From Micrococcales bacterium (lineage in GTDB: Bacteria; Actinomycetota; Actinomycetes; Actinomycetales; Microbacteriaceae), in NCBI GenBank assembly GCA_017306245.1, contig JAFKIY010000002.1, forward strand, positions 1 to 64,000: 64,000 bases of DNA, in the 5' to 3' direction. The translations under genes and the position numbers were made by a program. The notes below the pieces were generated by a model, which did not search any database, had not been told where the DNA came from, and worked only from the letters and a program-made list of their open reading frames with translations. Positions 27,334 to 36,329 of this stretch are shown in pieces (position 1 is the stretch's first letter; the number at the start of each line of letters is the position of its first letter).

Positions 27334-28710
27334 TCAGTCGCTGCCGGTGATGCCGGATGTCGACTCGATGACGGCCGTCATCTTGCGGGACAGCGCTTCG
27401 TAGAACATGGACAGCGGGAACTCGTCGTCAAGCACCTCGTTCGTGAGGTCCTTCGGCAGACCGTCGAGCGGAAGGTCGCGAGTCGCCCACTTTGACGCCG
27501 GATGCGGGGTGAGCGTAGCCGACACCAGGTCGTACGCCGCCAGCCAGTGTGCCACTTTCGGCCGGTCGATGGAGCGCCAATACAGGTCGCCGATCTCATC
27601 ACCGAGCGCGTTCACGACATCCGGGACTTCGTCCCAGTCGATGCTGAGCGTGGTGTCCGTCCAGTGCAGCACGTGGTGCTGGTGCATCCACGCGAACAGC
27701 AACTGCCCGCCGAGACCGTCGTAGTTGCGCACGCGGCTCCCGGTGAGCGCAAACCGGAAGATGCGGTCGAAGATCACCGTGTACTGCACGAGTTGGGCAT
27801 GCTTGCGGGTCACCGGGTCGGTGTCGTCCGCGCGCACGAGCTTCACGCTCTCGCGGAACGCGGTGAGGTCGCAGCGCAACTCTTCGAGCGAGTACAGGAA
27901 GTACGGCATCCGCTGTTTGATCATGAACGGGTCGAACGGCAGATCGCCGCGCATGTGCGTGCGGTCGTGGATGAGGTCCCACATCACGAAGGTTTCTTCC
28001 GTAAGCTTCTGGTCCTCGAGCAGTTCGGCAGCGTCATCCGGCAACACCAACCCGGTGATCTCGGATGCCGCCTTCACGACCCGACGGAAGCGCGCGGCCT
28101 CGCGGTCGGCGAAGATCGCACCCCACGTGAACTTGGGGGTCTCCCGAACGGCAACCGTCTCAGGGAACAGCACGGCGGAGTTCGTGTCGTATCCGGCGGT
28201 GAAGTCGAGGAACCGGATCGGAACGAACAGCTTGTTGGAGTAGTCGCCCGCCTCCAGCTCCGCTACGAATTCGGGCCATATGACCTCGATGAGGACGGCC
28301 TCCACGAGCCGGTCGGTGCTGCCGTTCTGCGTGTACATCGGGAACACGACCAGGTGGCGCAGACCGTTGACCCGGTTCTTCTCCGGGTGGAACGCGACAA
28401 GCGAATCGTAGAAGTCGGGCACGCCGAAGCCCTCCTTCGCCCAACGCTCGAAGTCGGCGACGAGGGCGGTGAGGTACTCCTCGTCGTACGGGAACAGGGG
28501 AGCGAGTTTGGCAATGTCCTGGACGAGGGAGGCAACGAGTTTGCGCGCCTTCGACTGGTCGGACGATTTCGGGATGCTGCCATCCTGCACCTGAAGCGGG
28601 CGGATGCTCGTGGCCGCGGCTTTCAGGGCGAGCCACGCGGGGTTGGCCGCAACGTCCTCAACGACCTCGGGTTCGCCAATGATGGTCTTCTCGTGGGTGA
28701 GTGATGACAT
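27334..28710 (-). CDS. DUF6421-like protein of unknown function
   Basis: A 458-residue soluble protein with no signal peptide or membrane segment. It looks like the actinobacterial DUF6421 family, which I recall by its general sequence rather than by search. Conserved-looking blocks are VVFPMYTQNGSTDRLVEAV, WDLIHDRTHMRGDLPFDPF (histidines that could bind metal), QRMPYFLYSLEELRCDLTAF and FAWMHQHHVLHW. No reaction can be named. It stands alone, with 148 bases upstream and a broken methyltransferase gene downstream. Confidence 0.65.
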   Translation of the reverse strand: MSSLTHEKTIIGEPEVVEDVAANPAWLALKAAATSIRPLQVQDGSIPKSSDQSKARKLVASLVQDIAKLAPLFPYDEEYLTALVADFERWAKEGFGVPDFYDSLVAFHPEKNRVNGLRHLVVFPMYTQNGSTDRLVEAVLIEVIWPEFVAELEAGDYSNKLFVPIRFLDFTAGYDTNSAVLFPETVAVRETPKFTWGAIFADREAARFRRVVKAASEITGLVLPDDAAELLEDQKLTEETFVMWDLIHDRTHMRGDLPFDPFMIKQRMPYFLYSLEELRCDLTAFRESVKLVRADDTDPVTRKHAQLVQYTVIFDRIFRFALTGSRVRNYDGLGGQLLFAWMHQHHVLHWTDTTLSIDWDEVPDVVNALGDEIGDLYWRSIDRPKVAHWLAAYDLVSATLTPHPASKWATRDLPLDGLPKDLTNEVLDDEFPLSMFYEALSRKMTAVIESTSGITGSD

Positions 28711-28858
28711 GGTTCGACCTCCCGTCGTTGTCGGTGCGAAAGTGGTTGCGCCTTAAAGGGTATCCGCCGAACCATGGCGTTTGGTTGTGGTCCTCTGCAA
28801 AAAACTGCGCCCGCGCGGTTCGCCGCGCCGGTTCCGTCAACGCCGGGGCGCCGGAGTG

Positions 28859-29545
28859 TCAGATTTCGTCGGATTCTGTGGGAATCCGGATGCTTCGGAT
28901 CGCCGCCATCGCCTCATGCGCGAGGGAAACATCGTGCGTGCGCACCGCATCCAGAAGGGTGGATTGCGCTTCGTACAGCGCAGCGTAGTCGATGGTTTTC
29001 GGGAGGTGGAGGCCGCCCAGGCGCACGAGGTGCATGACGGACGTGATGGCGCGGCGCAGCGACTCGTTCTTCGACAGCGGGGTCAGGCGGTTGAAGAAGT
29101 GGAAGTTCGCGGTGGCCATGGCCTGCATGTCTCGGGATGCGGCCGCAGCCTGAAAGTCGGCGTGGTCCTCGCTCATCGCCTCGAGAGTGGATGCTCCTGC
29201 GCCGGGAATCGTCTCGTCCAGGAGTGCACCGAACAGCGCGCTCCACACGACGACGGCCTCGGCAGTCGTGCGGGGGCTCACCACGGCGACACGCGTGAAA
29301 CGGTTGGCAGAGGCCTCGATGACGCCGATCTCCCTGAGACGTTGGATGGCTTCGCGCACCGGCGTCCGCGAGACGCCATAACTGGCGGCCAGCGCAGTGT
29401 CGCTGATGTGCTCGCCGGGCAGGAGCCGTCCCTCGTGAATGTCGGCGAGGAGGCCCTCGAACACCGTGGCGACAACCTTGCTCGTCGCTATTCCGGAGGC
29501 TTCGGCTGTGCGAGTGGGGCGGTCTGGCAGTTCAGACTCAAGCAT
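28859..29545 (-). CDS. GntR-family regulator with FCD domain
   Basis: A 228-residue FadR-type regulator. The winged helix is at about residues 22-85 (LLADIHEGRLLPGEHISDTALAASYGVSRTPVREAIQRL). It is followed by the all-helical FCD ligand domain with metal-binding-type histidines (EDHADF, FHFFNRL, MHLVRLGGLH). Such proteins sense small carboxylic acids. No catabolic partner is adjacent; xth lies upstream on the same strand, 33 bases away. Confidence 0.85.
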   Translation of the reverse strand: MLESELPDRPTRTAEASGIATSKVVATVFEGLLADIHEGRLLPGEHISDTALAASYGVSRTPVREAIQRLREIGVIEASANRFTRVAVVSPRTTAEAVVVWSALFGALLDETIPGAGASTLEAMSEDHADFQAAAASRDMQAMATANFHFFNRLTPLSKNESLRRAITSVMHLVRLGGLHLPKTIDYAALYEAQSTLLDAVRTHDVSLAHEAMAAIRSIRIPTESDEI

Positions 29546-29578
29546 CCCACCAATATTACCGGCGCGATCTTCGCCAGG

Positions 29579-30418
29579 TCAGAAGATCATCGGTCTGTCG
29601 AGGTCCTCCGTGTCATCGGATGCCAGCTCGACGCTCACCGGAACGTGGTCGCTTGGCGCGTCGCCCTTGCGCTCGTCGCGGTGGATCCGGGCGGCAACCA
29701 CCCGGTCTGCGAAGTCCTGCGAGCCCAAAATGAAGTCGATGCGCATCCCTTCATTGCGGGGAAAGCGCAGCTGCTTGTAATCCCAGTAGGTGTAACCCTC
29801 CGGGACGAGCGGGCGGACAACATCGCTGAACCCCCGGTCGAGGAAGGCGAAGAAGGCCGCCCGCTCCGGGGCGGAAATGTGCGTCGAAACGCCGGGCGTG
29901 AAACTCGGGTCGCCCATGTCGTCGTCGGTTGGCGCGACATTCCAGTCGCCCATGAGGGCAAGCGGCGCATCCGGATTCTCGGCGAGCCACGCCGTCGCGT
30001 GATCCTTGAGGCGCGCGAGCCAGTCGAGCTTGTACGCATAGTGGGGGTCGTCCAGTCCGCGCCCGTTCGGAACGTAGAGGCTCCAGAGCCGGATGCCGTC
30101 CACGGTGACGCCGAGGGCACGAGCCTCGAGAGGCTGGTCTGGCCCTTCCGCGCCTTTCAGGAATCCGGGCTGACCGGAGAAGCTCGTTTCGACATCCATC
30201 ATCGGCAGGCGGCTCGCGAACGCGACGCCATTCCACTGGTTGAGGCCGTGCGCGATGATGTCGTAACCTGCCTCCTCGAACTGTTCGACGGGGAACTGGT
30301 CTGGGCGGCACTTGATTTCCTGCATGCCGAGCACATCGATGTCTTCCCGGGTGAGCCAGTCGACGACTCGACCTGCCCGGGTGCGGATCGAGTTCACGTT
30401 CCAGGTAGCGATGCGCAT
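29579..30418 (-). CDS. xthA: Exodeoxyribonuclease III
   Basis: A 279-residue EEP-family nuclease for base-excision repair (AP endonuclease and 3' exonuclease). Catalytic residues are visible: Asn in TWNVNS, Glu in MQEIKC (about 34), Asp/Asn in GDWNVAPTDDD, and Asp-His in SDHVPV near the C-terminus. The length is typical. It is divergent from pyrE. Confidence 0.92.
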   Translation of the reverse strand: MRIATWNVNSIRTRAGRVVDWLTREDIDVLGMQEIKCRPDQFPVEQFEEAGYDIIAHGLNQWNGVAFASRLPMMDVETSFSGQPGFLKGAEGPDQPLEARALGVTVDGIRLWSLYVPNGRGLDDPHYAYKLDWLARLKDHATAWLAENPDAPLALMGDWNVAPTDDDMGDPSFTPGVSTHISAPERAAFFAFLDRGFSDVVRPLVPEGYTYWDYKQLRFPRNEGMRIDFILGSQDFADRVVAARIHRDERKGDAPSDHVPVSVELASDDTEDLDRPMIF

Positions 30419-30478
30419 GCTCCAACGCTATCGGCTCCGAGTCACACCACCTCCTGAATGATGAATAGAGTTGTCTGC

Positions 30479-31030
30479 GTGAACGACGCCCGACGCCAAC
30501 TCATCGACCACATCGTTTCGGATGCGGTGTTCCACGGCGACTTCACGCTGACGAGCGGGAAGAAGGCGAATTTCTACGTCGATCTCCGGCGGGTGAGCCT
30601 TGACCACCGCGTCGCTCCGCTCATCGGGGCCGTCATGCTCGATCTGATTGCGGATGTCCCCGACGTTTCCGCGGTCGGCGGGCTGACCATGGGTGCTGAC
30701 CCGATTGCTGCGGCAATCCTTCACCAGGGTGCAGCGAGGGGGCTCGGCTACGACGCGTTTGTGGTGCGCAAGGAACCGAAGGATCACGGGCGGGGCCGTC
30801 AGGTGGAGGGTCCGGACCTGGCGGGCAAGCGTGTGATCGTCGTGGAGGATACGTCGACGACGGGCGGCTCGCCGCTGGCGGCGATCGCCGCACTCGAGAA
30901 GGTGGGTGCCGCAATTGCCGCCGTCGCCGTCGTCGTGGATCGCAACACCGGCGCGCGGGAATCGATCGAGGCGGCGGGATATCAGTATCGTGCCGCCCTG
31001 GGGCTTGAGGATCTGGGACTCTCACCGTGA
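30479..31030 (+). CDS. pyrE: Orotate phosphoribosyltransferase
   Basis: A 183-residue enzyme that joins orotate to PRPP in pyrimidine synthesis. The PRPP motif is VIVVEDTSTTGGS (about 118), with DLRRVSLDH and GGLTMGADPIAAAI upstream. I chose GTG 30479 (VNDARRQLIDHI) because the family begins here; an in-frame ATG at 30458 adds seven residues, and neither has a good ribosome binding site. It overlaps the next gene by 4 bases (GTGA). Confidence 0.9.
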   Translation: MNDARRQLIDHIVSDAVFHGDFTLTSGKKANFYVDLRRVSLDHRVAPLIGAVMLDLIADVPDVSAVGGLTMGADPIAAAILHQGAARGLGYDAFVVRKEPKDHGRGRQVEGPDLAGKRVIVVEDTSTTGGSPLAAIAALEKVGAAIAAVAVVVDRNTGARESIEAAGYQYRAALGLEDLGLSP

Positions 31031-32268
31031 GCGACGATCGGGATAACGGCAACGGCGGCGAGGAGGAGAGCGACGGCCTCGATGCGTGGCTCGCCGCGCA
31101 TTTCCCTCCCAAAACTCCCGAAGAGCCGCCAGCGCAATCCCCCACGGAGCCGCCATCACCAACCCCGGTGGAGCCACCAACGCAACCTCCTGCGCAACCT
31201 CCCGCGGAGCCGTCTGTCGTGCCGCCCGTCGTGCCTCCTGTGGCGCCCCCGCTGATTCCTCCAACCGCACCACCCGAGCGTCCGCCGTTTCCTACCGAGT
31301 TTTTCCAGCCGACGTCGTCCGCGCCAGAGCGGCCGGCAACACCTGAACCTCCCACGCCCCCTGAACCGCCGACAACGCCGACTCACCCTGAGTCTCCGGA
31401 ACCTCCAACCGGTCCGGTATCCCCGACGACCGGTCTTCCCGGGATCGTCCCGATGGCGGAAGAACTCGCCGGCGTTCCGCCCGCACCCGAGTTCCCGCCG
31501 TCGCCGACGGAGGCCTTCAGCGAGGTGGCAGGCCCCTCGGCGATCGACGCACTGTTCGGCGAGTCGAAGTTCCGTGATTACGACCAGGATCCCGCGCCAT
31601 CCGAAAGTCCGTTTGCGTCCCGTTCCGTCCCGGGCGAAGTCAAAGAGCCTGTGGGAATTTCGACCGCCCAGAAGACGCTCATGTGGATTGCCGGATCGCT
31701 CGTCGCGCTTCTGGCTTTGCTGGCGCTGTTCAGCCTCGGTACCAGGTTGAGCGGGCTGCTCGGCCCAGCACCGGATGTTGTGGCGGCTCCGACGAAGACT
31801 TCGACGCCGACGCCGACGGCGCCCCCGCTTGGCCCGGTCGCGCCCGGAGAGTACCTCTGGACCAAGCTGCTGGGCGGCGAGTGCCTGAACCCGTATTTCG
31901 GGCCGTGGGAGCAGAAGTACACGGTTGTGGACTGTACGTCCCCGCATGCCGCGCAACTGGTGATTCGCGGCACGTTCCCGTCGGAGGACGGACTCGCCAC
32001 TCCCTATCCTGGGCTTGAGGCGCTGCAGTCGCAGGTGAACCTCCTGTGCACTGCGCCGACCGTGATCGACTACGCGAAGGCGGCGGCGTACACGGATATT
32101 CAGGTCGAGGCGAGTTTTGCTGCCACAGCGGACGAGTGGGTTTCCGGGGACAGGGACTATTTCTGTTTCCTTTCCCGCAGCGCTGGCGGGATGCTCACCG
32201 AGGATATTGCCCAGCCGCAGGTCGCCCCGACTCCGAGCCCGGCACCCACCGGGTCGCCCGCGCCATAG
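31027..32268 (+). CDS. Proline-rich membrane protein with septum-formation-type domain
   Basis: A 413-residue protein. Residues about 25-150 are very rich in Pro, Thr and Glu (PPxxPP repeats). One membrane segment lies at about 218-243 (MWIAGSLVALLALLALFSLG). After a Thr/Pro linker, the extracellular C-terminus has GECLNPYF, VDCTSPHAAQLVIRG and two later cysteines, the cysteine pattern of the actinobacterial septum-formation family. The topology is cytoplasmic Pro-rich tail, one anchor, folded outer domain. The function is not established. It starts within the pyrE stop. Confidence 0.75.
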   Translation: MSDDRDNGNGGEEESDGLDAWLAAHFPPKTPEEPPAQSPTEPPSPTPVEPPTQPPAQPPAEPSVVPPVVPPVAPPLIPPTAPPERPPFPTEFFQPTSSAPERPATPEPPTPPEPPTTPTHPESPEPPTGPVSPTTGLPGIVPMAEELAGVPPAPEFPPSPTEAFSEVAGPSAIDALFGESKFRDYDQDPAPSESPFASRSVPGEVKEPVGISTAQKTLMWIAGSLVALLALLALFSLGTRLSGLLGPAPDVVAAPTKTSTPTPTAPPLGPVAPGEYLWTKLLGGECLNPYFGPWEQKYTVVDCTSPHAAQLVIRGTFPSEDGLATPYPGLEALQSQVNLLCTAPTVIDYAKAAAYTDIQVEASFAATADEWVSGDRDYFCFLSRSAGGMLTEDIAQPQVAPTPSPAPTGSPAP

Positions 32269-32302
32269 CGGGGAAACTCACACCGGAACCAGGCTCATCC
32301 GC

Positions 32303-32671
32303 CTAGCCGTCTGTCGAGCTTCGGAGGGCAGCCTGGATCAGTGCGAACGCTCGTTCCCGGTCGACGCCGAGCTTGCGGATGCGTTCTGCGAACGCGGCCG
32401 CAGCCTCCTGCGCCTGCCGTTCGACCGGGTCACCGTGACTTGCGACGAAGGAGCCGTGGCGCCCGCGGGTTTCGATGATGCCATCCGACTCCAGCTCACG
32501 GTAGGCGCGAGCCACCGTGTTCGGAGCGAGGTCGAGGTCGCCAGCAAGTCGACGCACCGTGGGCAGGCGCGTTCCGGGCGCGAGTTCGCCGGATGCGACC
32601 AGATCCCGGATCTGCGTGCGCAATTGCTCGAATGGCGGCATCGCCGACTTCGGGTCGATGGTGAGAATCAT
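32303..32671 (-). CDS. GntR-family regulator, YtrA type
   Basis: A 122-residue regulator: winged helix at about 12-75 (PFEQLRTQIRDLVASGELAPGTRLPTVRRLAGDLDLAPNTVARAYRELESDGIIETRGRHG) and a short helical tail with no ligand domain, which defines the YtrA subfamily. The start at ATG 32671 overlaps the upstream membrane gene by 4 bases. YtrA regulators usually control membrane-protein or ABC operons they belong to, which fits here. Confidence 0.87.
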   Translation of the reverse strand: MILTIDPKSAMPPFEQLRTQIRDLVASGELAPGTRLPTVRRLAGDLDLAPNTVARAYRELESDGIIETRGRHGSFVASHGDPVERQAQEAAAAFAERIRKLGVDRERAFALIQAALRSSTDG

Positions 32672-33183
32672 GATTCCGATTCTCTTCGCTCTGCCGGAAG
32701 CGACCGACTCGTCACAACTCCCGGCTCGATGAAGGGCCGGAGCACATAGGCGGGCCACAAGCGCCGCAGAAAGTGGCGCTCCGGACTGGACCCCGCCCAC
32801 GCGATTGTCAGAACGAGAACTCCAGCGAAACCGATCCACCCGGCAATTGTGACCGGAAGGAGCAGGCCAGAAGCGGCGAGGAAGTCGTGGAGCTGAAGCG
32901 TGAGATTGCTCGCGCCGAAGAGTACGCCGAGCAGCCCGATTGTGGCAGGCGTGCTGGCGAGCGAGCGCACGTCTATCGCGCGCAGCGCATCGTCCCATAC
33001 GAGTTCTGATTCAGAACCAGAAACCTGTGCGCGCCCAACAATTCGTCTGCCGACCACTTCGAAGACGGCCAGAAACAGCACGGCGAGTCCAGTGAAGAGG
33101 CCGCCGGAGGTTGCCGGAAGCAGCACGTGGACGGGGCGGCTTCCCCATGCTGCCACAAGGAGAGAAGCGACGTAGATGATCAT
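32668..33183 (-). CDS. Small membrane protein in YtrA-like operon
   Basis: A 171-residue protein with about four hydrophobic segments (about 1-20, 25-45, 80-100, 105-130) and a cytoplasmic C-terminus rich in Arg. I recognise no family. It is translationally coupled on both sides (4-base overlaps), lying between another membrane protein gene and the GntR regulator. A substrate or partner is not apparent. Confidence 0.75.
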   Translation of the reverse strand: MIIYVASLLVAAWGSRPVHVLLPATSGGLFTGLAVLFLAVFEVVGRRIVGRAQVSGSESELVWDDALRAIDVRSLASTPATIGLLGVLFGASNLTLQLHDFLAASGLLLPVTIAGWIGFAGVLVLTIAWAGSSPERHFLRRLWPAYVLRPFIEPGVVTSRSLPAERRESES

Positions 33184-33545
33184 TGAAAGCCCAACGAAAG
33201 TGCGCGCACTTCGACGCTCCCACGGTGCAACGTAGTCGTCCAGGCTGACTGCGCGCGCTTTCGCGACGGAAAGCTCACCGTGAACACGACGACCACCATT
33301 GCGATGGTGGTGAAGAATATGAACGCGAGCCTGATTCGCTGCCGCCGTAGCAGATGTCGACCGATTGAGGAGCGGAGTTCCTCCGGGATGGCGAGCCCCA
33401 CAGTTCTCTCAAGCTCGTCCATCATTGCGACAACACTGATCTTTCGAAACGTCCTCGCGAAGACGATGAGATCCACGAGTAGGACGATGCCGGCAACCGC
33501 GAGAAGGTTGACGTCCAGAAATGACACGGCCTGATTGTTCGACAT
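33180..33545 (-). CDS. Small membrane protein, first gene of YtrA-like operon
   Basis: A 121-residue protein with two hydrophobic segments (about 8-30 and 73-93) joined by a charged cytoplasmic loop (FARTFRKISVVAMMDELERTVGLAIPEELRSS). No known family is recognised. ATG 33545 lies directly behind a strong promoter with almost no room for a leader, so the transcript is probably leaderless; no ribosome binding site is visible. The frame is open 12 codons upstream but would cross the promoter. Confidence 0.72.
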   Translation of the reverse strand: MSNNQAVSFLDVNLLAVAGIVLLVDLIVFARTFRKISVVAMMDELERTVGLAIPEELRSSIGRHLLRRQRIRLAFIFFTTIAMVVVVFTVSFPSRKRAQSAWTTTLHRGSVEVRALSLGFQ

Positions 33546-33581
33546 TTGTACCAATGTACCAATACAAAACTGGGCCGTCAA
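33546..33581 (-). promoter_or_regulatory. Promoter and probable YtrA-type operator
   Basis: On the minus strand TTGACG (33576-33581) and TACATT (33553-33558) are exactly 17 bases apart, a good primary-sigma promoter. The region 33546-33567 holds TTGTA...TACAA with GTAC-CAAT-GTAC (33548-33559) inside it, symmetrical about the -10. GTAC-rich palindromes are typical of YtrA-type GntR operators; binding by the operon's own regulator is inferred. Confidence 0.65.
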
Positions 33582-33624
33582 CAGTCACCCCACCCCCCTG
33601 TCGCGCGCATCCCCCCCGTTGCGA

Positions 33625-33706
33625 CCCAAATGAAGGCATTCCGGATCGTTCTCAGCGAAGTGCCCAGCAACGTGGTGCAGAGAAGGCTGAAATGCCTTCA
33701 TTTGGG
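33625..33706. repeat. 16-bp perfect inverted repeat
   Basis: CCCAAATGAAGGCATT (33625-33640) and AATGCCTTCATTTGGG (33691-33706) are perfect reverse complements separated by 50 bases. The element lies between the amidohydrolase stop (33740) and the promoter of the YtrA-like operon. The arms are A/T-richer than the surroundings. It may terminate the polyamine/amidohydrolase operon or be a dispersed palindromic element. Confidence 0.7.
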
Positions 33707-33739
33707 ACCAAACCACCGGGGCGGGGGAGGGCGGAGGAG

Positions 33740-35383
33740 CTAGCGCGCGTACACGCGCTGCCCGCCGACGAAGGTTTGCAGGACTCGGGTGTCACCGATC
33801 TCATCTGCCGGATGCGCGAACGGGTCACGGTCGAGAACGGCGAGGTCGGCGAGCTTGCCAACCTCGATCGTCCCGCACTCGTCGAGGTGGTTCACGTAGG
33901 CGGAGCCTGCCGTGTAGGCGGTGATGGAGGTTCCGAGGTCGATGCGCTGCTCCGGGAGGAATGCCTCATAGTCGCCCTCGGCGTGTTCCCGGGCTGCCTT
34001 TCGGTTCACAGCGACATGGATGGCGGCCATCGGGTCAGGGGTGCTCACCGACCAGTCGCTGCCCGCCGCGAGCGTCGCGCCGCTGCGCAGCAGGTCGCCG
34101 AACGGGTACTGCCATGAGCTGCGCGGTTCGCCCAGGAATGGCAGCGTGAGCTCCACCATTTGCGGCTCGAGCGCCGCCCACAGCGACTGCATGTTCGCGA
34201 CGACACCCAATTCGCGGAACCGGGGAACATCCTCCGGGTGGATGACCTGAATGTGCGCGATGTGGTGACGATGGTCGTTGCGGCCGTTCGCGGCGACCGC
34301 CGCCTGGATCGCGTCGAGGCTCTCGCGCACCGCACGGTCCCCGATCGCATGGAAGTGCAACTGGAACCCCAGTGCGTCCAGAGCGGGCGCCGCTTCGGCG
34401 AGCACTTCCGGCGGCACAAACGACATCCCGTCGTTGATGGTCGGATGTCCGTGCCCGTCGAGATACGGGTCGATCATGGCGGCGGTGAAATTCTCGGCCA
34501 CGCCATCCTGCATGATCTTGATGCTCGTGGCACGGAAGCCGCCGAGGCTGTAGGCATCCCGCTTGGCCACGAGATCCGGGATCTGCTCGACGCCGCGGGT
34601 GCGGTCCCACCAGATCGCCCCGACAACCCGGCCGGTGAGCAATCCCTGCTCGCTCGCGGTGCGATACGCGGGCCCGGCATCCCCTGCGTCGCCGTAAAAC
34701 CCGATGATCGCGTCCTGCCACCCGGTGATGCCGAACGAGTGGAGGTACGACTGCGCCACGAGCAACGCCTCGACAAGGGTCGCGTCGTCGGTGCGCGGAA
34801 GCAGGTGGTTGACGAGCGACATCGCACCCTCGTGCAGGGTGCCAGACGGTGCGCCGTTCGCATCGCGCTCGATGCGGCCATCCGCGGGGTCCGGCGTATC
34901 TTTCGTGATGCCCGCGAGCTCGAGCGCGCGGGAGTTCACCCACGCGCCGTGCCCGTCGCGGTTCGGCAGGAATGCCGGGCGATCAGGAACGACCGTGTCG
35001 AGATCACTCGCGAGAGGAGTCCCGCCGGGGAACCCGCTCATCGACCAGCCGCCGCCCAAAACCCACTCCAACTCGGGATTCGCGTTCGCGTACTCGCCGA
35101 TCCGCGCCACATAGTCGGTGCGCGTGTGCAGGGCGCTCAGGTCGCACCGCAGCATGTCCAGCCCACCCCACACCGGATGCACGTGGGCGTCCTGGAAGCC
35201 CGGGACCAGCATCCGACCGTTCAGATCCACCACCTCGGTCTTCGGTCCGATGAGTTCGCGAACGTCGTCGTGGCCGACCGCGATGATCCGGCCCCCCCGG
35301 ACCGCGACGGCGCTCGCGGTCGAACGGACCGTATCCGCGGTGAAAACCGTTCCGCCGGCAAAGACGGTGTCAGCAGACTGCAT
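33740..35383 (-). CDS. Amidohydrolase family 3 (YtcJ-like)
   Basis: A 547-residue metal-dependent hydrolase of the YtcJ/amidohydrolase_3 type. It shows the first metal motif in GFQDAHVHP (HxH, about 67), HFHAIGDRAVRESLD (about 340), HHIAHIQVIHP and the terminal Asp in AAGSDWSVSTPDPM. It is cytoplasmic. The gene is 16 bases downstream of the polyamine-type permease and likely co-transcribed, so it may process the imported compound by splitting an amide or formamide bond. The substrate is unknown. Confidence 0.82.
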   Translation of the reverse strand: MQSADTVFAGGTVFTADTVRSTASAVAVRGGRIIAVGHDDVRELIGPKTEVVDLNGRMLVPGFQDAHVHPVWGGLDMLRCDLSALHTRTDYVARIGEYANANPELEWVLGGGWSMSGFPGGTPLASDLDTVVPDRPAFLPNRDGHGAWVNSRALELAGITKDTPDPADGRIERDANGAPSGTLHEGAMSLVNHLLPRTDDATLVEALLVAQSYLHSFGITGWQDAIIGFYGDAGDAGPAYRTASEQGLLTGRVVGAIWWDRTRGVEQIPDLVAKRDAYSLGGFRATSIKIMQDGVAENFTAAMIDPYLDGHGHPTINDGMSFVPPEVLAEAAPALDALGFQLHFHAIGDRAVRESLDAIQAAVAANGRNDHRHHIAHIQVIHPEDVPRFRELGVVANMQSLWAALEPQMVELTLPFLGEPRSSWQYPFGDLLRSGATLAAGSDWSVSTPDPMAAIHVAVNRKAAREHAEGDYEAFLPEQRIDLGTSITAYTAGSAYVNHLDECGTIEVGKLADLAVLDRDPFAHPADEIGDTRVLQTFVGGQRVYAR

Positions 35384-35399
35384 TGTGGATCCCTTGTCG

Positions 35400-36329
35400 T
35401 TAGCTGCCGGCCATGGTTCTGGCGATTTCGGTGGCAGAGTCTCCGGAGCGTTTCAGAACCCACGCGACGAGCACGAGCGACAGCAGCGTGACGATGAGCA
35501 TGAGGGTGGACACCGAGGCGATTTCCGGGCGCAACCCGCTGCGCACCGCACTCAGGACATACACCGGCCACGGCGTTGTTCCCGACACCGAGACGAACGA
35601 CGAAATGATCGTGTTGTCGAGGCTGAGCGTGAACGAGAGCAGACCGCCCGCGAGCACGGCCGGCATCGCGAGCGGAAGCGTGATGCGCCAGAACGTGCGA
35701 AGCGGCGGGGCGTACAAATCGGCGGAGGCCTCCTCGAGGCTTTCGCTGATGCCCACGAGCCTCGCCCGGACGATGTAGCTCACGACGGCGATCGAGAAAA
35801 GCGAGTTGCCGACCACGAGGCGGAAGATACCGTCGTTGAAAATCGTGATCCCCAGGTCCTGGCCGAGGAAGACGACCCAAGGCAGCAGAGACACGGCATC
35901 CACGATCTCCGGGGTCACCGTGACGAGCACGAGAACCGCGAGGAACCAGCCCACCCACTTCCCGGGTCGACGCGCCATGGCGACGCCCGCGAGCGTGCCG
36001 ATGGACGTGGCGAACAGAGCGGAGAGCACGCCCGAGCGAATCGACACCCACACCGCGTTCTGGATCGCCGGTTTGTTCAGGATGGTGAGGAACGGGTCGA
36101 TCCCGAATCCGTCGAACGCGATGAGCAGGCGCCCGGTGTTGAACGAGTAGACGAGGATGACGATGATCGGCGCGAACAGGAACAGGAGGACGAGGATGCC
36201 CCAGATCGCGAACAGGCGGTCGGACACCGAGCGACGCGGTTTTGCCCTCGCCGCGGACGGCGTACCCTGCGGCGCGCCCTCGCGGGAGCTCCGGTCGAGG
36301 GCGATGCGCTTCGTGGCAGTCTCGCTCAT
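35400..36329 (-). CDS. potC: Polyamine-type ABC importer permease, PotC-like
   Basis: A 309-residue permease with six core membrane segments and a longer-than-usual N-terminal cytoplasmic tail (about 45 residues). The EAA loop that contacts the ATPase is ISESLEEASADLYAPPLRTFWRITLPLAMP (about residue 195). It overlaps potB by 4 bases. The family transports spermidine or putrescine, but related systems carry other cationic or opine-like compounds. Confidence 0.85.
   Translation of the reverse strand: MSETATKRIALDRSSREGAPQGTPSAARAKPRRSVSDRLFAIWGILVLLFLFAPIIVILVYSFNTGRLLIAFDGFGIDPFLTILNKPAIQNAVWVSIRSGVLSALFATSIGTLAGVAMARRPGKWVGWFLAVLVLVTVTPEIVDAVSLLPWVVFLGQDLGITIFNDGIFRLVVGNSLFSIAVVSYIVRARLVGISESLEEASADLYAPPLRTFWRITLPLAMPAVLAGGLLSFTLSLDNTIISSFVSVSGTTPWPVYVLSAVRSGLRPEIASVSTLMLIVTLLSLVLVAWVLKRSGDSATEIARTMAGS

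Noticed and set aside
31027..31500. Pro-rich repeats as a CRISPR-like or tandem DNA repeat
   Set aside because: The DNA repeats are imperfect CCN-rich codons for a Pro/Thr linker, with no regular unit or spacers.
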